Positions 19,900 to 30,740 of a stretch of DNA of 38,018 bases are shown one piece after another (the first letter of the stretch is position 1; every line of letters starts with the position of its first letter). The notes under the pieces are model-generated. The model saw only the letters and a list, made by a program, of their open reading frames with translations, was not told the origin of the DNA and made no database searches. A program made the translations under genes and the position numbers. The stretch is from Periconia sp. R9002 (taxonomy: Eukaryota; Ascomycota; Dothideomycetes; Pleosporales; Periconiaceae), in assembly GCA_023627715.1 (NCBI GenBank), contig JAMAHW010000158.1:1-38018 (forward strand), read 5' to 3'.

Positions 19900-20419
19900 G
19901 AAGGGCTCTTCTAATGGAGGCTCCAGCTCGGTGCAAAGGAAGCGCGGGTGGATGTTTTGGGGGTCCTTTTCAGGTACAACTAGGGGACCTCACCTCTTCT
20001 AGGGGAAGGAGTGGAAATCAATCAATCAGGAGAGCTACTGCGAGCGAATACTTCTCCTTATACATGGTTGGTTGCGCATGAATCCTCACGTTATTTATAT
20101 GCAGGATAATGCGCCTTCTCAGAAAGCTCAGGCGAGGATTCAAGAGTGTGTGGAGAGAGGCTTCTCTCCAATATGGTGGCCAGCAAACTCACCCGATTTG
20201 AACCCTATCGAGACCATATGGCATAAAGTGAAAGATTATATTGCCTAGAAGTACCCGGATCTATCGTTTGGCAAGCAATATCCATATGAAAAGCTACGGG
20301 CAATAGTCACTGAAGCTTGGTTGTCGATTTCAGAAGAAACTCTGAAAAAATTGATCGAGGAGATGCCACTTTGGTGCCAAGCTGTAATAGATGCCCAAGG
20401 AGGGCATACAAAGTATTAA
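19900..20419 (+). mobile_element. Tc1/mariner transposase relic upstream of the BTB gene
   Basis: One register from about 19900 to TAA 20417-20419 reads as the catalytic C-terminal part of a Tc1-type transposase: GWMFWGSFSGTTRGP, WKSINQESYCERI, NPHVIYMQDNAPSQKA, ANSPDLNPIETIW, ending AQGGHTKY. Two internal TAG codons (one after HLF, where Trp is expected, and one after KDYIA) disable it. It is a more complete copy than the one at 0.7 kb and a different lineage member. No terminal repeats were found. It starts at the very base before the BTB start codon, on the opposite strand. Confidence 0.7.
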
Positions 20420-21236
20420 AACAGATCAGATCAGCTAGTAAAATACAAATATTTATTATCTGGATCCATTTCTATGTGGGACTACGCACAAGCCCCCCCC
20501 CCATCCGCTCGAACTAACAAAACTTACGGCGAAAAACCAGGTAGTAACGTCCCTCACTACGTAGCGAGACACTGTGTGGCGAGAGAAACGAGGGGGGTAC
20601 TTTGACTTTCAGCAACCGGAAAGCCCATGCGCACAACGAACATTGTTATAATTCTACGAAAATAATCTGCTATAGCTAATTCTGAATGCCTATGATCCCT
20701 CCTACCCAAAGTTTATCTTCGCATCGTCGCCTTCGCGCCTAATTGCACAGCGCATTGTGTCGTGGCATAACAGGCTATCCTCCCCACAGCGCCAACCTCA
20801 AACCTTTTTCGCTCCGACTTTTTGTAAGATAGCCTTATCCTAGCCTCACAGCCTCCCCGTCATACCACGAAGTCATTATCAGCCCTATGCGCGCTGCGGG
20901 GCGCGATTGCATGTAGGGTCGGCACCTGGAAATCGAAGCCTGCGCTTCGGCAAATGGGTTCAACCGAGCGCTACTGGCAAAACGCCGCCGTTGCAAGCAC
21001 ATACGAAGGCGGAAAGGCTCTAAATGCTTGGTGATACAGCTGTCATACGGTTAAACGACCGCGGCTCCTCGCATGAGCGCCACAATCGTAAGGGCTGTGG
21101 AGATATGCTCCAGTTCGACCTCTGGCGGTCGTGAGGAGTTTTGGGTTCATGTTCGTGAGGGACGAGTACTAGCGGAGCTGTGATGGTGGCCATGCTTGGC
21201 AACTTCAGCCAGATCTACAAAACATTGCTTCCGGCG
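20420..21236. other. Intergenic, no gene seen
   Basis: No supported gene, RNA or repeat beyond a short C-run near 20494. Confidence 0.35.
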
Positions 21237-21495
21237 CGTGTGAGTGAGTATGTGAGTGTGTGTGTGAGTGAGTGTGTGAGTGTGTTCTATTATGGCCATG
21301 CACCCTGAGGGTATGGGCCGTTACTACGTGCTAGCTAATACCTCTTACTACATTACATCCTCTCCCGTTCAGAAGCCAACCGTGAGACCTGCTCGTCCTT
21401 TGCCTAACTCCATGCTCAACGTAGGAAAATAGATATAAAAAGAAAGTAATACATCACCTTACAGCGCAAGCTGCTTAGCTTTAGAGGCCTCGTCG
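21237..21495 (-). mobile_element. 5'-truncated LINE copy (3' tail only)
   Basis: A (GT)n/(GTGA)n microsatellite at 21237-21285 is followed by about 210 bases that match 36980-37192, next to the LINE RNase H region. Read on the minus strand it is a LINE 3' untranslated tail ending in (CA)n. This copy retains C/G at almost all sites where the other has T/A. It abuts the CHAT 3' flank at about 21500. Confidence 0.65.
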
Positions 21496-21499
21496 CCTC

Positions 21500-22400
21500 C
21501 GGCGCAAGGTCAGGGCAGGTGCGGGTCGGCCACCGCTGATAAGCGAGTACAGCGGTTTTGCATACACGCATGTTCTCAATCTTTACCTGCTGTAGCATTG
21601 TACTCGACTATGTTGGTAGCGATTTGCCACCGCCGTGCCAGCCACTTGCGCCTATTTGTCTCTTAACCTACTCGAATAGGAGGAAGAGCACTTGGCAGTC
21701 GTTCTGTTCTCTGCATTGAATTTTACTCAAATTCAGAGCCTATATTAAGAAAAAATGCAAAGGAACAAAACAAGAAACCTGATGAACAACCCACACAAAT
21801 CCCCACACGCTCCAGGCAGCGCTCACACGCCAAAGTGGACATACGGAGCCCAATACTCCGAACTCTGGCTTAACGTAGCGTTGCTCTCTGGATCGAGCGC
21901 TGCGTCTCTCGCTCTTTGGTGCTTAACTTGCCCTTCCCGCAGCGCCCTGATCGCCCGATGGAGGCCTCGGCATACCGCTGAATCCGTCATGCCTTCGTCC
22001 CGGATTGTCTCGTACACCACCTTAGCAGCGTCCACACAGTGGCTATCAGACACACTCCAGAGCGTCCCGATGACGTGACGGAACCCTGCTAGTTGAAAAG
22101 CACTCGCCAGATGGATTCCCTCGTCAACGAGCCTACCCGCCTTGTTTGTGCTGGTCGAGCAGGCCGACAGATAGCCAAGAAACGGAGAGCTCTCTACAAT
22201 ATTGTAGTCGCGGAGATCTCCTACCGTGAGCGGATTCTTATTCCCATCTTCTAGGAGCAGGCAGCTTCGCGAAGGATCCTGGAGGTTTAAACCTCCGTGG
22301 CCCGCAAAATGGAAAACCTTGCAGGCTCGTAATTCCGCTAAAACTTTTTCTCTATTCCGAGGCGGCATTACAGCTTCTAGGCGCAGTGATGGGCAGAGAC
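21500..22400 (-). repeat. Left arm of inverted duplication (CHAT 3' end and flank)
   Basis: The minus strand of 21500-22400 matches the plus strand of 33225-34145: the CHAT C-terminal coding part, its 3' untranslated region (TTTGGCGTGTGAG onward) and a distal block AAAACCGCTGTACTC...GGCGGTGGCCGACCC-type. Confidence 0.75.
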
Positions 22401-24650
22401 CGACTAACATATCTGCTTCTTTAGTGGCGAAAGGAAGGGTTTTGCAGCCTGGAGTCTCTCGCATAGCGACCAAAAGAGCATGGTCCAAACCTGGCCCTGA
22501 AGGTTTTGTAAGACTATGCCGGCGACCATATACTAGTGACTTCACAGACGAGGCGTAGGATGACATCACTCTATCGATCACAGTTTCAGTCGATCTTTTG
22601 CCGTGCAGTCCCGCTGCGTGAACTGGAAAGTGACTCAATACTCCTGTAGGAACCCACCACACATGAGGCCAGGTATCGCCTGAAGGTAGATGCTCATAGC
22701 CTAGTGCTTTCAGGATCGGACCGGAAGCAACGGTCCACAGCCATTCCAGGGTGGACGCAGACCCGACTGACTGCTGCCGGAGTCGTGTTTGGAGCTCGCC
22801 CTCGTCCAGATCGGGCAGCTTGAGGAGGCTAATCCGGTGATGCTGAATAAGAAAGGCATCGCAGCGATGCGAGCTTACATTGATGATGGCGATAGGGCCC
22901 CAGCCAGCAGCAGCCATCAGTTCCTCGCGAGTCGGCGGGAGAAGGAAATTCTCGAAGTCAGATCGGCCACGTATTTCGGTAATCAGTTCCGTTAGTCGTT
23001 TGTCTGCTTGAGATCGTCGGTCTGCTTGCGATCTCCATGAAGACATCGTATCATCTATCAGAGCCGTTTCGCTAGGACGGGAGTCCAGCTCATCTCGAAT
23101 AGATCTGAACTCCGCTGCCAAGGCAGGGTGGTGCTGATCAAGGTCAGATAGGTCTGTGCGGATCTCTAACAAGAGCCCGGCAATGACACAGCGACCCAGC
23201 TCTAGCAGCTCTAAGGCTTGATGCTCGTTATTTCCCGCTTCTAGATGGATAGCTGCAGCCATAGAAGCGAGCCCGGCAAACTGCCCAAGCATATGCTGCT
23301 TGTCATTGTTCGCCAGCACCCGGGGACTGACGAAAGGGAGAAGCTTCACCGCAGCGTCTAAGAGGCTACTAGCTTCGTTCCATCTTAGCTGAGAGGCAAG
23401 CATAGTAGCGGCACGCCGGGCGGAAGTGATGCGGTCGGAGGGTGGCGAAGTAGTACAACCCCAGCCTTCCAGGTAGCACAGAAGGGCGTGGTTGAGATCA
23501 TCCGTAGACCCCGTTCTTTCAAATCGCTTGCTAAGCCAGTTTCCAAGGCTGTTCAAGATAGCAGCTCGATCAGGATGGTCCTGAGGAGTGGCATCGACGG
23601 CCTTGTCCGCTACCTCGACTGCGCGGTTGAGATCATCTATAGATCCCGTTCTCGCGAATCGCCTGCCAAGGCAGTTTCCAAGGTTGCTCAAGTACATAGC
23701 TCGATCGGGATGACCTTGAGGAGTGGCATCGACGGCCATGTCCGCCACCTCGAGTGCGCGGTTAAGATCATCATAGATCCCGTTCTTTCGAATCGCCTGC
23801 TAAGCCAGCTTCCAAGGTTGCTCAAGTACATAGCTCGATCGGGATGGTCTGGAGGGGTGGCATTGACGGCCTTGTCCGCCACCTCGACTGCGCGGTTGAG
23901 ATCATCTATAGATCCCGTTCTTTCGAATCGGCTGCCAAGCCAGTTCCCGAGATTATTTAATCGGCCAGCTCGATCGGGGTGGTCTTGAGGAGTGGCATTG
24001 ACGGCCATGTCCGCCACCTCGAGTGCGCGGTTGAGATCATCTATAGATCCCGTTCTCGCGAATCGCCTGCCAAGGCAGTTTCCAAGGTTGCTCAAGTACA
24101 TAGCTCGATCGGGATAACCTTGAGGAGTGGCATCGACGGCCATGTCCGCCACCTCGACTGCGCGGTTAAGATCATCTATAGATCCCGTTCTTTCGAATCG
24201 CCTGCTAAGCCAGCTTCCAAGGTTGCTCAAGTACATAGCTCGATCGGGATGACCTTGAGGAGTGGCATCGACGGCCATGTCCGCCACCTCGACTGCGCGG
24301 TTGAGATCATCTATAGATCCCGTTCTTTCGAATCGGCTGCCAAGGCAGCTTCCAAGGTTGCTCAAGTACATAGCTCGATCGGGATGACCTTGAGGAGTGG
24401 CATCGACGGCCCTGTCCGCCACCTCGAGTGCGCGGTTAAGATCATCTACAGACCCCGTTCTTTCGAATCGGCTGCCGAGCCTGTTTCCGAGGTTGTCCAA
24501 GTGACCAGCTCGATCAGGATGGTCTTGAGGCGTGGCATCGACGGCCATATTGGCTACCTCGACTGCGCGGTTGAGGTCATCTATTGCTTCCATACCTGGT
24601 TCTATGTCCGCTATGTATCCCTTCGTTCGCTCTTGTGTACCTTTTACCAT
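21823..24650 (-). CDS. TPR-CHAT protease-like protein, one frameshift in the repeat array
   Basis: An ATG at 24650 begins a frame of eight 45-residue TPR-like repeats (DDLNRAVEVADMAVDATPQ, PDRAMYLSNLG, RFERTGSI). It is followed by a helical linker and a C-terminal CHAT domain with the His-Cys pair of CD-clan cysteine proteases: KVFHFAGHG and LGYLSACST, then AFQLAGFRHVIGTLWSVSD. The protein ends APYVHFGV. One T is missing at about 23772 in repeat 7 (ATCATCATAG where the other units have ATCATCTATAG), splitting the gene into two overlapping frames. The remainder is intact, so this is a recent loss, an assembly slip in repeats, or a rare variant. TPR-CHAT proteins include the caspase-like Csx29 protease of type III-E CRISPR systems; fungal members are uncharacterised. 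Cytoplasmic by lack of signals. Confidence 0.75.
23503..24581 (-). repeat. Eight tandem 135-bp coding repeats of the CHAT gene
   Basis: Repeat borders recur every 135 bp (for example GGTTGAGATCATC-type words at 23892, 24027, 24162 and 24297). The array spans 1079 bp, eight units minus the single deleted base. Units are nearly identical in DNA, including synonymous sites, with variable residues clustered at a few positions (G/D, Y/H, MYLS/GRLN, SW/NC, SR/RR, E/A). Confidence 0.85.
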
Positions 24651-25558
24651 AGTTAGAGTTTGTATCCCTACTGTAGAATCTGTAAATCTTCATAGCGCTT
24701 CTTACCGCTTGTAATTGCAAACAGGCAAAGACAGCGCAGAGACAAGGAGAAAGTCTAGAAGGTCAACCTTCCCTCGTATCAGTTGTCTTGGTGTAGTAGA
24801 ATGTGCGGAGCTATTTTCGCTGTTGTAGTTACTTCTTAATAGTGTAAGGCCATGGATGTGGCTGAGAAACAAGGTCTAAAAGAGACAGATGTCATGTTTC
24901 AGGCACGTTGTTCTTGAGGAGCCAGCCTTCTCTGAGATGCCTTCATCTGGCCTCAGGTGGCTTACAAGCTGATGTCTAGACAATACGTAGACGCATTTTC
25001 CTTTTCTACAAGCTGTACTGAAGTGTCTCGCTTTTTCCAAAGGTGTGTCGCGCAGCTCGCCGGTCAGTAAACGCATGCTTACTTGCAATAGGCCCATGCA
25101 CTGCTCGAAGTGCGGTTCCCCGCTAAACAGAGGGTGATAGCTCTTCTGCATCTGCATGGTCCTTCCTTGCTTGTTGCCTGTTGCCTGCTTAATGATCGCA
25201 CTCGTGTCATGCGTGCAACCCGTTGTGTTGGCCTATCAGCAGGCTAGCAGAGTATGGCTCTTCGATGCGGTGCGGGTGCCGTCACTTAGCTAGGCTTCTC
25301 ATTTGCTGTGCCTAGGTTATCGCCTTGTTGGTCTGCGCGTGGTACGCGAGAATTTTTTTTCTGACCGGTTCGTATGCGCAAGGCGCTCTGTTGATATGCT
25401 TGGACCAGCCGCATCCTTGTCATCCTTTTGTAACGATTTTGAAACCCATATGCAGCAATAGCCCTGAAATCATTCTATTGCACTGCTATCGCAACCCTGC
25501 ACTAGTCATTCTTCATACTTATAAACACTAGCGACTAAAGAACAGACTATTACCGCTC
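24651..25558. other. Intergenic between CHAT and NLR genes
   Basis: No supported gene. A 94-codon minus-strand frame from an ATG at 25157 to 24876 has a GTAAGC after codon 25 and could be a 5' exon, but nothing identifies it. Confidence 0.35.
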
Positions 25559-28500
25559 TTATCCTGCCTCTTGTGTCTGGCGTGCTAGTTCCTCTGCCTC
25601 CCTATACTTCTCTTGGTCCTGCAGCACAGAAGCCAGATCATGTACACTTTTCACTGTGTCAGGGTGCTTCATCCCAAGTGTCGTTTGTCTTCCTTCCAAA
25701 ACGCGGCGATTGAGATTCTCAGCTTCTGCATATCTCTTCTGGCTTTGTAATACAGAGGCTAGATTGCTTACGCTTCTGAGAGTATCGGGGTGCTGCATCC
25801 CGAACTGATCTTCATATGCCTTGAGTACGTCCCTGTTTATATTTTCTGCCTCGCTATGCCTGTACTGATCCTGCAATATAGACGCTAGGTTGCTGAGGCT
25901 TGTTAACGTGTACGGGTGACGTGCGCCTAACTCAATGCGGTAACCCTTCAGTGCACGCCGGCTCAGCTCTTCTGCTTCCTCGTATTTTCTCTGGTCTCGT
26001 AGGACCAATGAAAGATTGTTGAGGCTTGTCGTCGTGTCTGAATGTTGCATGCCAAGCTGCCTCTCTCTTTCTTTCAAGGCTTGTCGGTTCAGTGCCTCGG
26101 ATTCGGTATACTTCTCCTGTAGTCGCAGCGTGAATGCAAGGTTGCTTAAGCTTGTGAGCGAATCAGGATGCTGTTTCCCCAAGACATCCTCTCTTTCCTC
26201 TAGTGCTCGGCGATTCAACTTCTCCGCCTCGTCATATTGGCCCCGCTCTTGAAGCACGAATGCCAGATTGCTTACACTCGTAAGCGTGTTCGGGTGTTGC
26301 ATCCCTAGCTCTTCTTCACATGCTTTGAGTACTCGCCGGGTCATCAGCTCTGCTTCCAGGTATTTTCCCTGATCTTGTAATACCAACGCCAAATTACTTG
26401 CGCTCGCTAGGGTATGTGGGTGTCGTTTCCCCAGCTTCGCCTCCCTTCCTTCTAGTGCTTGTCTGTTGAGCTTCTCTGACTCCGTGTATTGCCCTATATC
26501 CTGGAGTAGCAACGCCAGGTTACTCGCGCTTGTCAGGGTGCTTGGGTGTCGCTTACCCAGCACTTTCTCCCTCCCTTCTAGTGCCTGACGGGCTAATACC
26601 GACGCCTGACCATAGATCCCCTGATCTCGCCATACTAATGCTAAGTTACTCATGGCCATCAGCGTGTCAGGATGTTGTATCCCCAGCGCTCTCTCTCTTT
26701 CATCCAACACTTCTTGATAAATTTGCTCTGCTTCTTCGTACTTTGCCTGGTCTCGCAGGATAACAGCGAGATTGCTCGAACTTGTCAATGTATCAGGGTG
26801 CTGCCGACCTAGCAGATTGCGGTATCCCCCCATGGTCCGTCGGCCAATCTTCTCAGCCTCGTTATACTTCCCTTGGCCACGAAGCACCGATGCTAAAACC
26901 GCCGCCGTTGTCAGCGCTGTCATATCATCAGCTTCAGAGATCTTCTCTTTCGCTTTGAATGCTTTCATGGCCAGATCTTTTGCTGAATTGTAGTTCCCTT
27001 GGTGCCACAGATGCCACGCCGCGTTTGTGAGTAGCCGTGTCCATTCATGCACTGCTTCTTCCCCGGGAGGCTCTTGACCACACACAGATTTGAGGTGTGG
27101 AATTAACTGTTGGCACTTTGCCAGGTTTTCCAGATTCCCTGTAGGGAACTCCCTAGCCATCAGGCTGAGAAACCTTTGCCTCCATACTGGCTCGTAGCCA
27201 AGCGAAGACAGCCACGCTCTTGTGCAGAACTGTACGATAGCATGGATCTCGTATACGTCGTCATCAACAGCTACTGTTAAAAAGGCAAAGGCTTGTAACA
27301 GATCGATGTCATCATCAAACTCGCCATCCGCATCGGCGTCGTCGGTTGGCGTGGCTAACACTTTGTACTTTCGAAGCACCCACTCCGGAATTCTATGGGG
27401 GCTGAAATAGCTCATGAGAGATAGCAGATCAGCAGCAGACGGTCTTTCTTTGCGCATGCTTTCAAATGATAAGCGCCATGTGGTGCTTACGGAGTTCGAT
27501 GCACTGCAGTCTCGACGGAGGTCTCCCAGGTCCCGGTCAAGGAGGCTTTCCTTCCGCCTCGCACTTCTGTGGAACTCATCCAGGTAGCCGCGCACTGTCA
27601 CTCTAGATCGACGATTGATGTAGGCAGCAGCCTGGGTAATGGCAAGTGGTATGCAGTCAAGCGCATGTGCTAGATCCCCCATGTCGCCGTCGGTCGACGT
27701 GGTATGCAGCCTGTTTCGAAGCAGTTGGAGCGCTTGGCCTTTCCCCATCGCCTGAACTTGCATTACGTTGCTAACATCACCTACAATTCTTAATGCTGCA
27801 TCCATGTTCCTTGATGTGACAAGAATCGACCCATTTTGGCTCTGTGGCAGATAGTTCCCGAGCGGGGTTGGCGCATCTTGTGTGTTCCGCGGGGGAAAGA
27901 ATACATGGGCATCGTCGGCGTTGTCTAAGACTAGGATCCATCGGCCGTTCGCTTCGTCACACAGCCAATTACTGACAAGCTGGCAAACATTAGCTTTTGG
28001 ATTGCTGCGCCCTGGCAAGTCGAGCCTATCGGCAATGTCTCTGTACGCTTCGTCAACGCGGGCAGCTGAGCCCGCGTGTACCCAGAAGACCCATATCTGC
28101 GGCTGGTTATCGCGCAATCGATACGCGTACTCGATAACAGCTTGCGATTTTCTTTCTAGCGTTAGAATCATGTCGTAGTTGAGCAAGGAGTCACGTACGT
28201 ACCCTACACCGCCGATACCGATGAGTGCTGTTCGAGTGGCTGGTCCGTCACACTTCTTACTAATCCACGCTAAAATCTCGGGCCGATCGACAAAGCCAGG
28301 GTCCCGACCGAATGGCATGGTAGAAAAAGGCTCAGGTGGTGGTCTTCGGTAGTCTTTCCAGAGGTTAGTAGCCATGCAGCGGTTTGTATAGAACAGATTA
28401 CCTTTAAGTTCTTTTTGGAGCCGTCTACATGCATGTTCGTGCCCCTCACCGTAGATCAAAGGCATATGGATGTCAAATATGCCCAATAGGCAATACGTCT

Positions 28501-29119
28501 TGTCCTCGGCGAGTTTTGTCTCGCGGTATTGCGACCATGACATTCGCTCCTCGATGCTAAAATTTGACAGCGGAGTGCCCCGAAGAGCGGCCACTGGGAT
28601 TTTGGTGATGGCATGCAGTTGATGCTCCAGCGATGCTTTGTCTCCGAGGTATTGTCCGTCTGACGAAAAGAACTCGACCACGCGAGGAGCAATCAGCTCT
28701 TGGAGCGTCCAACCTCGGGTGAACCATCGACTTCGCCACAAAGTCTCTTGCCACGTAGATAAATCGTCCTCACACCTCGCGGTCACATCGGACAGGTAGA
28801 CATAACATTTCTCGGCGTTACGATACCACCGAAACATTGAGTTGATCGATTTGTTCAGTTCGGCTTCGCTATCCTGGTTGATGCAACAGCTGTCGACCCA
28901 GAAATACCGGAGCCCATCCTTTGTGGCTTGCTTTTGGCAGAAGGCAATTTTTTTGTAGCCATGCTTGACGTGCGCCACCTGCCCCTTGATGTCGTTTAAT
29001 CGAACTTCTTGGGCATCACTTTCCCAAGTGTGCGACAGAATGGCGTAAGAAGGGATATTTTGATGGAGATCCCCAGTAAACGAGACGCCACCGTTGCCTT
29101 GGACTTCCAAAAGGCGCAT
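25559..29119 (-). CDS. NLR-type protein: HET domain, NB-ARC-like ATPase, TPR repeats
   Basis: The start is the ATG at 29119 (MRLLEVQG), as is usual for this class. Residues 20-240 are a HET domain (SYAILSHTW, GYKKIAFCQ, YFWVDSCCI, SRWFTRGWTLQELIAP, DKTYCLLGIF). An NB-ARC-type NTPase follows (residues about 290-560) with Walker A GIGGVGKS after splicing and Walker B-like RWILVLDNADD. Residues about 728-1165 hold ten to eleven 42-residue kinesin-light-chain-type TPRs (LASVLQ...YxEAExLNRxALE...LGxxHPDTLTS). The spliced product is 1169 residues. HET domains trigger heterokaryon-incompatibility cell death when activated; NB-ARC oligomerises; TPRs likely sense ligand. All key motifs are intact. The repeats are well diverged from each other, unlike those of the neighbouring CHAT gene. 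Confidence 0.85.
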   Translation of the reverse strand: MRLLEVQGNGGVSFTGDLHQNIPSYAILSHTWESDAQEVRLNDIKGQVAHVKHGYKKIAFCQKQATKDGLRYFWVDSCCINQDSEAELNKSINSMFRWYRNAEKCYVYLSDVTARCEDDLSTWQETLWRSRWFTRGWTLQELIAPRVVEFFSSDGQYLGDKASLEHQLHAITKIPVAALRGTPLSNFSIEERMSWSQYRETKLAEDKTYCLLGIFDIHMPLIYGEGHEHACRRLQKELKGNLFYTNRCMATNLWKDYRRPPPEPFSTMPFGRDPGFVDRPEILAWISKKCDGPATRTALIGIGGVGYVRDSLLNYDMILTLERKSQAVIEYAYRLRDNQPQIWVFWVHAGSAARVDEAYRDIADRLDLPGRSNPKANVCQLVSNWLCDEANGRWILVLDNADDAHVFFPPRNTQDAPTPLGNYLPQSQNGSILVTSRNMDAALRIVGDVSNVMQVQAMGKGQALQLLRNRLHTTSTDGDMGDLAHALDCIPLAITQAAAYINRRSRVTVRGYLDEFHRSARRKESLLDRDLGDLRRDCSASNSVSTTWRLSFESMRKERPSAADLLSLMSYFSPHRIPEWVLRKYKVLATPTDDADADGEFDDDIDLLQAFAFLTVAVDDDVYEIHAIVQFCTRAWLSSLGYEPVWRQRFLSLMAREFPTGNLENLAKCQQLIPHLKSVCGQEPPGEEAVHEWTRLLTNAAWHLWHQGNYNSAKDLAMKAFKAKEKISEADDMTALTTAAVLASVLRGQGKYNEAEKIGRRTMGGYRNLLGRQHPDTLTSSSNLAVILRDQAKYEEAEQIYQEVLDERERALGIQHPDTLMAMSNLALVWRDQGIYGQASVLARQALEGREKVLGKRHPSTLTSASNLALLLQDIGQYTESEKLNRQALEGREAKLGKRHPHTLASASNLALVLQDQGKYLEAELMTRRVLKACEEELGMQHPNTLTSVSNLAFVLQERGQYDEAEKLNRRALEEREDVLGKQHPDSLTSLSNLAFTLRLQEKYTESEALNRQALKERERQLGMQHSDTTTSLNNLSLVLRDQRKYEEAEELSRRALKGYRIELGARHPYTLTSLSNLASILQDQYRHSEAENINRDVLKAYEDQFGMQHPDTLRSVSNLASVLQSQKRYAEAENLNRRVLEGRQTTLGMKHPDTVKSVHDLASVLQDQEKYREAEELARQTQEAG
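28152..28202 (-). other. In-frame 51-bp intron inside the NLR P-loop
   Basis: On the minus strand GTACGT...TTCTAAC...AAAG. It has no stop and a length divisible by three, so an unspliced frame stays open but inserts 17 residues between GIGGVG and KSQ. Splicing at AAAG restores GIGGVGKSQAVIEYAYR exactly; the nearer TAG acceptor would add one Lys. Confidence 0.7.
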
Positions 29120-30740
29120 TTCTGCAAGAGAAACGAGGGGCACAGGTGAACAACCTGATGAGTGAGGGCTTCGTTAAGTACTTACAAGCAAGAAAGCTCT
29201 GGAGCGTGACAGTTTAGCAATACATTGGAGGTTCGCACGTCTAGCTACGTATCACTGCGGGGTACTAGTTGTGGTTACTAAGGTTGAGTGCGTTCGACTG
29301 TTGTTGGACCGCCCAGCTACGTAGGTATCCACTGTAAATCCACTACGCTGATGCCTGCATTTCCCATGCACCTGTGGAACCTACACAGTAAAGAGCTTGT
29401 ACATGAGTTTTGGACTTCAAAATGTATACCAAGTTGTGCGGGTCCTGCATCAATACCTTGAATTGCCTATTCTTACTCACGTCTTTGCCCTTAGCTTACG
29501 TGCCTAATGGATTCAAAGGCGCTGCAAAGGTGCTGACCCTGACCATAGTTTCTCGAAACCGGTACTCTAGCCTTGCAAGCTGTCCCGCCGTGTCACCCAG
29601 TGCGACAGGCGCTAGCTTCTAGCGGCCTACTTCTCGGCAGCTTAGAATATAACTATACTACACAAGACTATTTGTCGCACTGAGATGTGCTAATATGGGC
29701 TGCTAGGAACAATAATGTGATGAACAGCAGAGTTGTATTGTGTATGTGTGTGTACCTGGCCCCGCATGTCTGAGATACTACGACAAGATTACTAATACAG
29801 TTTCTTCCTCAGGCTCCCCGGAATGATGCCTTGGCCTGCGACACTATTCTACCCCCAAGTAGTCCGCTTCAGTTGCCCACTGCACGACGGGCGCGGGACG
29901 CGGCGCACGATCCAAGCAGGGTTGCCTGTGACGTGGGTTAGTTCTAGCGGTAGATAAGACGTGCATATATCCTAGCTCTTGCACTTTATTCTCAAGGACA
30001 GCAAAAGACATGCTGCTTGCGTAAAATGATCATCGGGCGCTATTTCCTCCGCATGATGGCTACGGGCAAGTCGGCGATCGCCTCGCGGCATGAACCGTTC
30101 ACACATGCAGAAGAGCAGGGCCGACGCTAGCGTGTCTGAATGGGCTAGTATGGTGCATGGGACTCACTGCACTACCCACCAAGGTGATATGGGAAAGCAG
30201 CTGGGACCCTTGACTAGATCCTGGCTATGGCGCCCTTGTTACTTCTCAGCAAGTGACTGTTGCTATTTGCGCTGAATCATCCCATGTCGCAGGCTCGGTA
30301 AGAGCTATTGAGTGACAGATGCATACAACACTCATGCGCCAATAGTACGTTTTGCAAACAACGTAAACCCTGGCTTCCGCGCTGCGGGACTAAGGGGAGC
30401 ATCAAGAGGCGAAGAAGATACACACACAACGTCATGCCAATATAGAATCCCTCATCAACGTTCCACAGAAGACCGATAACAGGCCGAGACCCAGCGAACT
30501 GACATGCGGTGATCTGGTTGTCATTTAACCGGTTTATCGCTTCTAGCTCCTTACAAGTCTCAGGCAAGGGTAAGAACAGTCCGGTCGAGCCAAACCATCG
30601 GCGTTCACGCGTGGTGAAGCATCGGGTTCATTTGGAGATTACCAATGGGGCTTTGCATATCCGAACCGGTCAGTTGATGTTGTCTCTTAAACGACGCGCA
30701 GATATGCAGCCAGGCTAAGCCTTTACAATTTCGTTTACGA
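29120..30740. other. Intergenic between NLR and caspase genes
   Basis: Apart from the possible CHAT relic at 30277-30567, no gene is supported. A short (GT)n lies at about 29740-29752. Two oppositely oriented genes of the island are separated here by 1.8 kb. Confidence 0.4.
30277..30567 (-). pseudogene. Possible CHAT-domain relic
   Basis: The minus-strand frame contains ITACQFAGSRPVIGLLWNVDE, which lines up with the CHAT block SAFQLAGFRHVIGTLWSVSD of the neighbouring gene. The flanking residues do not clearly align, the catalytic His and Cys blocks are absent, and no plausible start exists. It is read as an old, unrelated-lineage CHAT fragment. The similarity is short and could be chance. 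Confidence 0.3.

Noticed and set aside
20925..20995. Possible tRNA (GGGTTCAACCG-like T-loop)
   Set aside because: No matching acceptor stem or anticodon arm could be built.
23503..24581. CRISPR-like appearance of regular repeats
   Set aside because: The units are contiguous 135-bp coding repeats without spacers in a eukaryotic gene.
23488..24656. Long plus-strand frames antisense to the CHAT repeats (for example 225 codons ending 24656)
   Set aside because: They are mirror images of the 135-bp repeats: the repeat unit has no stop in that antisense register, so length is not evidence of coding.
24876..25157. 94-codon minus-strand frame with an ATG and an internal GTAAGC
   Set aside because: Could be a 5' exon, but no acceptor leading into a recognisable frame was found; left as unsupported.
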